DNA of 64,000 nt from Colias croceus. Lineage: Eukaryota; Arthropoda; Insecta; Lepidoptera; Pieridae. Positions within the stretch are counted from its first letter, which is position 1. The number at the start of each line of letters is the position of its first letter. Positions 62,001-64,000 of this stretch are shown here, one piece after another. Location of the stretch: assembly GCF_905220415.1 (NCBI RefSeq), contig NC_059565.1, positions 3,682,501-3,746,500 of the forward strand, in the 5' to 3' direction. The notes beneath the pieces were generated by a model that was given only the letters and a program-made list of their open reading frames with translations, did no database searches and was not told where the DNA came from. Position numbers and translations under genes: made by a program.

Positions 62001-63980
62001 GAAGGATAGACATTTGTTTTCTAGTTCTAGTTCTAGACCTTCTTTTATTAGGTTTTCCTGTAATAAGAAAATGTATTATTAGATAATTATTTTGAAGTGA
62101 AACTTCTTTAGGCGCGTTGAGAGTATAATTTTATGGAAGCGTTAGGCAATACCGTCTGAATTTTGGCCAAAGAAGTTTCACTTCTGACACGTGTGCTCGG
62201 CATACACGCTCTTTTTTAAATAAGTAATATTCGCAGTTAATATCTGGATTTTATTTTCTTATCATAAAGTACTAAAAGTGCATAAAGTACTAAAGTACTT
62301 ATAAGTAGCTTTATTCACGTGTATTATTAGACGTTTTTTTTACAAATACCCTTTTAATGTTTATATATAAAAGATGTTAAGAACGCGGGTCAGTCGTGCT
62401 GTGAAACCTACTTCTTAACTTCATAATTTTTATTGTAATAATTAGATTTTAATTTATTAATTATAATTATTGTAAGTTGCATACCTTGCATACATAATAA
62501 TTATAAATAAAAATTGGAGTAATAATATGATAGTGTTTGTGGAGCATTCTTTTGTCATTAACTTTTACACGAAATTCTTAAATATTATTAATTTGATAAT
62601 AATGAATATGTAAGTGATGGTGTTGAGATAATGACAATAATACAAAATATATACCTGAAAAGTCCGTCTATGATCTCGTTTTTTAGCCTCAGCCTCAGTC
62701 ATGACCCCATAGTCCTCCTCTTCATACGCAAGTACCATGTCCACACGACGCCTGCCATCCCGGAACATTAAGGAATCGGGGTCTAGACCCTTGAAAATAG
62801 AAGATTTAAGATTGAAGATGAGGATGAAGATGAGGATGAGGATGAGGATGAGGATGGGGATGGGGATGAGGGTGAGGATGAGGATGGGGATGAGAACAAT
62901 AAAACAGTCAAGTCAGTGTAGTCAGTCAAGCCGTCGAGATTTTTAATGTTTTTTTTTTCTTATTAATTTTGTTGCATCTAATCAACAGTTTTCTTTATAG
63001 CTATCGATACTTACTTCGAGACTAGTTTCACCGACATCTTCTTTCTCATTTGGATAAGTCGGAAATGTTGGTTTATTATCGTTTTGTGTTTCAGAATCTT
63101 TATTCTCTGGTATAGGCTGTAAAATACAAGAAAAAGCATTAATTTTAAGTAATCTTTATTTATTTCATGAAAATATAGGGGTTTGATTTTTATCTAGTTG
63201 TGGCAGATTTCACCCTCGATTCTACCCGCAATAGTGATATTTCTATGCTTACCAAATATGTAAGCATAGAAATATCACTATTCTGGTACATAAACTACAT
63301 CATTGCTAAGTATTATCAAAATCCGTTCAGTGGTTTTCACGTGTAAAAGTAAAAATCAAACAAATTATAACGTACAGTCAATCAAATAATAAAAAAAAAC
63401 AATCAACCAGACAAACAAAAAAAAAAAACAATCAATCAATCAAACATTTTTACAGAATTTACCTCATTATTAGGCAACGGTGTGCCAGGCATAGGATCCC
63501 TAAACTTCGGTATAAAAGCACTAGCTGCTGACGTCACATTTCTGACTAGCCTCCAACCGCGGCGTCGTCTCTCTTCTGAACTGTCTCTTGAGTGTAAATC
63601 GTCGCGAAGACTTACCTATGGAAAATTATGTTTTCTATGTCGACTCTATTTTTTTTTTATTTAGTATAGGGAAGCGTTTGACCACAATCTCGCCTGACGT
63701 TAAGCTTTAAATTAAGGTCAAGGTCTAAATTATAAAGATGAAAGTTAATATGGATTTTTGTTTGTTTGTATAAACTCAAAACTACTTTATCGATTTAAAA
63801 CTGATTTTTAATTAAGTCATTATATAACTATATATTTCCTAACCGAAACATACTGTACATATACTGCTTTTTGAAACAATTAAATACTGCGTAACATACA
63901 ACATAATATACTGGTTTATGATTGTACTTTATAAATAACAAGCATACCTTTTTGTCATTTGGTTCTATGAACGGCACGCT
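43909..63980 (-). CDS. Anoctamin (TMEM16) family gene, 5'-incomplete, 23 exons seen
   Basis: The visible product is 948 residues if exon W22 is terminal, or 981 if exon W22 is spliced to W23. Exons W1-W22 join with consistent phases and GT-AG introns. The 5' end lies past the right edge of the window. Order of domains: acidic N-terminal region; the cytoplasmic anoctamin dimerisation domain (FRDGRRRVDMVLAY, then the block ending KLPTKRF); then ten membrane spans from YFGEKIALYF to the final VVFGLTGLMQLFIP. Family hallmarks are DRHTQFSPAQRS, ARYDN, ICDPAGCLSELCIQ and NNIAEIRLDA. The family comprises Ca2+-activated chloride channels and lipid scramblases. The acidic ELC (span 7) and EIRLD (span 8) positions of the family calcium site are kept. 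Channel or scramblase activity cannot be told from sequence, and the closest human subgroup is uncertain (ANO1-6 class by overall pattern). Confidence 0.93.
44236..44421 (-). CDS. Anoctamin exon W22: last span, with in-frame stop
   Basis: HVVFGLTGLMQLFIPDVPTE followed by a charged helix (RTQIQREALLAKEAKYEHGR) and QKSENA. Read straight on, the frame ends GW-stop at 44238. A GT four codons before that stop (after 44244) allows splicing to W23 in frame instead. No AATAAA follows closely on the minus strand, so the short form may depend on intron retention. Confidence 0.93.
   Translation of the reverse strand, partial: HVVFGLTGLMQLFIPDVPTELRTQIQREALLAKEAKYEHGRRRLSTEYRQLITQKSENAGW
44469..44693 (+). 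mobile_element. P1 repeat, full copy
   Basis: 225 bp, complete. Lies about 50 bases 5' of exon W22's acceptor. Confidence 0.82.
44949..45012 (-). pseudogene. Decayed partial duplicate of anoctamin exon W21
   Basis: About 64 bases nearly identical to the middle of exon W21 (the GYRNPPDHADPYG...HYWHVF part). It lacks two codons in frame and has a one-base loss in the C-run, so the frame is broken. It lacks splice sites. It lies 105 bases 3' of the real exon in the same orientation, which suggests a local tandem duplication. Confidence 0.8.
45118..45293 (-). CDS. Anoctamin exon W21: extracellular loop and span 10 start
   Basis: FNTSDYREDWG, TCAYRGYRNPP and HYWHVFAARLAFVVVFE match the family F..SD......C.Y.(G/D)YR.PP....Y..S..(F/Y)W...AARLAFV..F block. 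Acceptor TCCAAG, donor GTAAT. A degraded partial copy lies at 44949-45012. Confidence 0.97.
45753..45986 (-). mobile_element. HelB-like chimera (B 3' end, other 5' half)
   Basis: 3' half as HelB; the 5' half has GGATAATGTAGCTTTCGAAT and CCTATTCAATTCATACAAAC. A sister copy is at 46988-47190. Confidence 0.75.
46085..46325 (+). mobile_element. HelB, complete
   Basis: TCCTACTAATATTATAAATG to GGCGGAAAGCTAGT. Ends 22 bases from exon W20. Confidence 0.85.
46347..46452 (-). CDS. Anoctamin exon W20
   Basis: AFVIAYTSDFIPRMVYKYVY followed by GYIDHSLS. FVIA.TSDFIPR is a family signature. Acceptor TTTCAG, donor GTAAGT. Confidence 0.97.
46732..46777 (-). CDS. Anoctamin exon W19 (46 bases)
   Basis: Short exon WYGILRGITYAAVVSN, the family IG.W..IL..I...AV..N motif. 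Acceptor TTTAAG, donor GTAAGT, phases fit W18 and W20. Confidence 0.95.
46988..47190 (-). mobile_element. HelB-like chimera, second copy
   Basis: Same structure as 45753-45986 (GTGGATAATGTAGTTTTCGA). The LTR retrotransposon lies immediately beyond it. Confidence 0.75.
47198..47444 (-). repeat. 3' LTR
   Basis: 247 bp, two substitutions from the 5' LTR as read by eye. Preceded by the purine tract. Confidence 0.92.
48058..48522 (-). pseudogene. Integrase C-terminal remnant of the LTR element
   Basis: DLEKCDYVFVRNDAVRKPL, an in-frame TAA, then PTYDGPYRVLSRE and VSVDRLKPAY-type sequence (here ISVDRLKPAYYL). These are the typical end of gypsy-type integrases. The catalytic core is missing. Confidence 0.8.
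48586..48888 (-). pseudogene. gag remnant of the LTR element
   Basis: Starts with a Met at 48888 and has a coiled-coil-like LLEQLAQLKQRVNQLE. It then passes by a frame change (overlapping frame from 48791) to a Cys/His stretch (WLCYYHYRYKNNASKCFQPC) typical of insect gypsy-type nucleocapsids. Much shorter than a full gag. Broken by deletion and frame shift. Confidence 0.7.
48960..49206 (-). repeat. 5' LTR
   Basis: 247 bp. Reads TGTAGCGTCGACAAGCC... to ...CCAACA on the minus strand. Its outer end sits nine bases inside the intron after exon W18. Confidence 0.92.
49216..49375 (-). CDS. Anoctamin exon W18: span 8
   Basis: LQYGFVTLFVAAFPLAPLFA, then LLNNIAEIRLDAYKMVTQAR and RPLAERVEDIG. E and D of EIRLD are calcium-site positions in the family. 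Acceptor TTTCAG, donor GTAAGT. An LTR retrotransposon interrupts the intron after only nine bases. Confidence 0.98.
49427..49565. mobile_element. P3 element: GTAAAAGTGAAACTT ends, different body
   Basis: Inverted ends AAAGTGAAACTTTT/AAAAGTTTCACTTT like P1 and P2, but the interior ATCGTACGTATCGTGCGTCA is distinct. Lies 50 bases 5' of exon W18. Confidence 0.6.
50437..50660 (+). mobile_element. P1 repeat, full copy
   Basis: 224 bp, complete. Its end is less than 20 bases from exon W17. Confidence 0.82.
50679..50818 (-). CDS. Anoctamin exon W17
   Basis: KLHNWWRQRSHRA, WEQDYHLQD and LALFDEYLEM are the cytoplasmic loop before span 8 (family: W..DY.L......LF.EYLEM). Acceptor TTACAG, donor GTGAGT. 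Confidence 0.96.
51240..51409 (-). CDS. Anoctamin exon W16: span 7 calcium-site region
   Basis: GRFYDYPGDD followed by KGDICDPAGCLSELCIQLAI and MIGKQCFNNFVE. CxxxGCLxELxxQL is the hallmark of the family, with the acidic residue of the calcium site in ELC. Acceptor TTCTAG, donor GTAAGT. Confidence 0.98.
52360..52435 (-). CDS. Transposon mini-ORF, exon 2 (truncated HTH)
   Basis: Acceptor TTTCCAG, then NMEPRKRRKVFSKTQLAEAI and NQIA-stop. This is the first helix of a psq-like HTH that ends early. The joined product would be 46 residues. Known pogo-type transposases continue with the rest of the HTH and a DDE domain, which are missing here. Confidence 0.45.
53860..53924 (-). CDS. Transposon mini-ORF, exon 1
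   Basis: ATG at 53924, 21 codons (MRKLLRGSVEAGRVVLFRCS...), then a strong donor GTAAGT. Coding-like base composition within an AT-rich element. Fits exon 2 in phase. Confidence 0.45.
54281..54424 (-). CDS. Anoctamin exon W15
   Basis: IYAKIALYLTNIENPRTHTE, YEDSYTFKIFFFEFINFYSS and IAFFK are the family I(Y/L)..(V/I)A..LT..E.PRT...(F/Y)E....K.F.F.F.N.Y....Y.AFFK block. Acceptor TTTCAG, donor GTATG. Confidence 0.97.
54511..54746 (-). mobile_element. P1 repeat, full copy
   Basis: Complete, between exons W14 and W15. Confidence 0.82.
54981..55145 (-). CDS. Anoctamin exon W14: spans 4-5
   Basis: 55 codons. MGAVLGTIIYRI, then KHAKIFTAMTAALINLIII, a conserved pattern in span 4/5 with INL at the start of the pore-lining helix. 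Acceptor is a T-run ending TTTCAG; donor GTAAGT. Confidence 0.96.
55283..55482 (-). mobile_element. HelA, complete
   Basis: ACTAGCTGCTCCGCGCGG to GAATAGTATAGA; intron between W13 and W14. Confidence 0.83.
55924..56064 (-). CDS. Anoctamin exon W13
   Basis: RPEFE, RTNPVTREKEPFLPPWQK and the following TM3 start match the family loop (RP.FE......NPVT...EP..P...R). The acceptor is read as TTCAAG at 56065; an in-frame extension upstream has no better site. Donor GTAATT is weak. A GAAGTGAAACTTC-type repeat inserted only about 60 bases 5' of the acceptor. Confidence 0.88.
56123..56338 (-). mobile_element. P1 repeat, full copy
   Basis: Complete. Its near end is about 60 bases from the acceptor of exon W13, so the branch-point region must lie in the gap. 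Confidence 0.82.
56606..56813 (+). mobile_element. HelB, internally deleted
   Basis: 5' end AATATTATAAAGAGGAAAGG; the CACGGGAACGG block is lost. Ends 24 bases from exon W12. Confidence 0.78.
56837..56913 (-). CDS. Anoctamin exon W12
   Basis: ATTFLELWKRKQSVLRWEWD is the universal anoctamin cytoplasmic loop motif (FLE.WKR....L...W). Acceptor TTTCAG, donor GTAAGG. Confidence 0.97.
57206..57372 (-). CDS. Anoctamin exon W11: extracellular cysteine loop and second span
   Basis: EICDGKG, TTLCPLCDKACQ and DSCLFAKLSYLFDN form the conserved cysteine-rich loop (five cysteines). TVFFAIFMSFW begins the second membrane span. Acceptor TTTTAG, donor GTAAG. Confidence 0.97.
58038..58175 (-). CDS. Anoctamin exon W10: first membrane span
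   Basis: YFGEKIALYFCWLGFYTKML, then a hydrophobic span (APAIVGTLCFLYG). YFGEKIALYF is a family signature. Acceptor CCTAG, donor GTAAGT. Confidence 0.97.
58242..58428 (+). mobile_element. HelA, complete
   Basis: TCTATACTAATATTATAAAG to GCGCAACTAGT. 65 bases 5' of exon W10. Confidence 0.85.
58651..58833 (-). mobile_element. HelA, complete
   Basis: CAAGCTTCGCTCCGCGG to AATATTAGTATAGA. The CTAG end has changed to CAAG. Confidence 0.8.
58885..58952 (-). CDS. Anoctamin exon W9
   Basis: LLYLEWARPCKWYKKQPLWL, the conserved segment leading into the first membrane span. Acceptor TTTCAG, donor GTATTT. It shares a split Arg codon with W10. Confidence 0.95.
58980..59099 (+). mobile_element. P2 repeat, 3'-truncated
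   Basis: From AAGTAAACTTCTTCAGGCGC to TTGCCAAAGAAA. Starts within 30 bases of exon W9's acceptor. Confidence 0.7.
59329..59436 (-). CDS. Anoctamin exon W8
   Basis: 36 codons. MGIRRLLNDGTYLACFPLHE matches the family GI.RLL..G.Y.A.YPLHEG block. It ends in a polar stretch SDSTDKSQTDRR. Acceptor TTTTTAG, donor GTAAGT. The CAGACAGACAGACGG end resembles a microsatellite within coding sequence. Confidence 0.95.
59510..59696 (+). mobile_element. HelB variant, 3'-truncated
   Basis: CTGTTACTCAATCACGCCTA and TACCCGAGAAAGGACATAGG; stops at AACGCGGGCGA. Confidence 0.75.
60008..60110 (-). CDS. Anoctamin exon W7
   Basis: FLVKDRHTQFSPAQRSLLV followed by ILLRARYDN. This is the conserved block just before the membrane domain (family: KDR.TFFSPA.RS...ILxR). 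Acceptor TTTCAG, donor GTAAAT. Confidence 0.96.
60147..60370 (-). mobile_element. HelB variant, complete
   Basis: ACTAGCTTTCCACCCGCGGC to TAATATTAGTATGGA. Lies 36 bases 5' of exon W7. Confidence 0.8.
60806..61035 (+). mobile_element. HelB, complete
   Basis: TCCTACTAATATTATAAATG to GGGTGGAAAGCTAGT. Ends 22 bases from exon W6. Confidence 0.85.
61057..61208 (-). CDS. Anoctamin exon W6
   Basis: 51 codons, the last one split. Basic, aromatic region KFYTKWRRKWKQLYEYEHSR followed by ERPGVRREEQ. Acceptor GACAG, donor GTAAGT. It joins W7 in phase as a split Gln codon. Confidence 0.88.
61881..62057 (-). CDS. Anoctamin exon W5: dimerisation domain
   Basis: 59 codons. ENLIKEGLELELE, the WFLKIHIPWKTEMRLAE block and KLPTKRF are typical of the anoctamin N-terminal domain. 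Acceptor TTACAG, donor GTATG. A minisatellite ends about 30 bases 3' of the donor. Confidence 0.96.
62089..62213 (+). mobile_element. P2 repeat with internal deletion
   Basis: Both ends kept; the GTCATGGAGTAAGG part is missing. Confidence 0.72.
62655..62789 (-). CDS. Anoctamin exon W4: start of dimerisation domain
   Basis: 45 codons. MFRDGRRRVDMVLAYEEED is the family (F)xDGRRxxDxVLxY signature. It is followed by a charged helix KKRDHRRTFQ. Acceptor TTTCAAG, donor GTATAT. A (GATGAG)n tract lies about 25 bases 5' of the acceptor. Confidence 0.95.
63015..63116 (-). CDS. Anoctamin exon W3 (acidic linker)
   Basis: 34 codons of polar, acidic sequence (PIPENKDSETQND...EKEDVGETSLE). Acceptor TTTTACAG, donor GTAAGT, phase 0 at both ends. 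It is therefore an exon that could be skipped without a frameshift. Confidence 0.75.
63463..63615 (-). CDS. Anoctamin exon W2 (N-terminal basic region)
   Basis: 51 codons. Contains DSSEERRRRGWRLVRNV and a proline-rich end PMPGTPLPNNE. Acceptor CATAG, donor GTAAAT. The region is poorly conserved in anoctamins but open, GC-richer than its flanks and correctly phased. Confidence 0.75.
63948..63980 (-). CDS. Anoctamin exon W1 (N-terminal region)
   Basis: A short 33-base exon, SVPFIEPNDKK, in phase 0, with acceptor TTGCAG and donor GTATG. It is supported mainly by good splice sites and by phase with W2. Upstream exons and the start codon are outside the window. Confidence 0.6.
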
Positions 63981-64000
63981 CTGCAAATCAAAATAAATAT

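Overview
This window is eukaryotic, AT-rich and full of introns, and it looks lepidopteran (moth or butterfly). The grounds are dozens of short Helitron-like elements that end in CTAGT after a GC-rich hairpin, tRNA-derived SINEs, many palindromic MITEs, and two conserved animal genes split into short exons with GT-AG introns. No rRNA, CRISPR array, bacterial operon or functional tRNA gene was found.

Two protein-coding genes were reconstructed exon by exon, both on the minus strand. (1) Positions 3589-29012 hold a complete CD36/class B scavenger receptor gene. It has 12 coding exons whose phases all agree and encodes 583 residues. The receptor has two membrane segments, six ectodomain cysteines and an unusually long 86-residue N-terminal cytoplasmic tail containing a 13-codon tandem repeat. 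The first intron is about 11.6 kb. (2) Positions 43909-63980 hold the 3' part of an anoctamin (TMEM16) gene, with 23 exons seen and the 5' end beyond the right edge of the window. It covers the cytoplasmic dimerisation region through the whole membrane domain. It has two possible C-termini: a stop in exon W22, or splicing four codons earlier into a separate terminal exon.

The roughly 15 kb between the genes (29.0-43.9 kb) and almost all large introns hold transposable elements: at least six families of non-autonomous Helitrons, TTAA-flanked piggyBac-type elements, TA- and TAA-flanked MITEs, long fold-back elements, SINEs, LINE tails and one young, internally deleted LTR retrotransposon. Several insertions are nested, and the empty site can be read from another copy in the same window. 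Examples are a MITE with a TAA duplication inside another MITE at 12.3 kb, and a piggyBac-type element inside a Helitron at 25.3 kb.

The most notable structures are: a 173-bp perfect inverted repeat (5847-6281); a TTAA-flanked fold-back element with an internal 395-bp tandem duplication and nested palindromes (about 36.4-37.5 kb); a pogo-like transposon relic (51841-54110) that keeps a short two-exon open frame; an LTR element inserted nine bases inside a 5' splice site (49206); and a decayed partial duplicate of an anoctamin exon (44949-45012). I see no functional link between the two genes; they are neighbours. All calls come from reading the sequence, with no database search.
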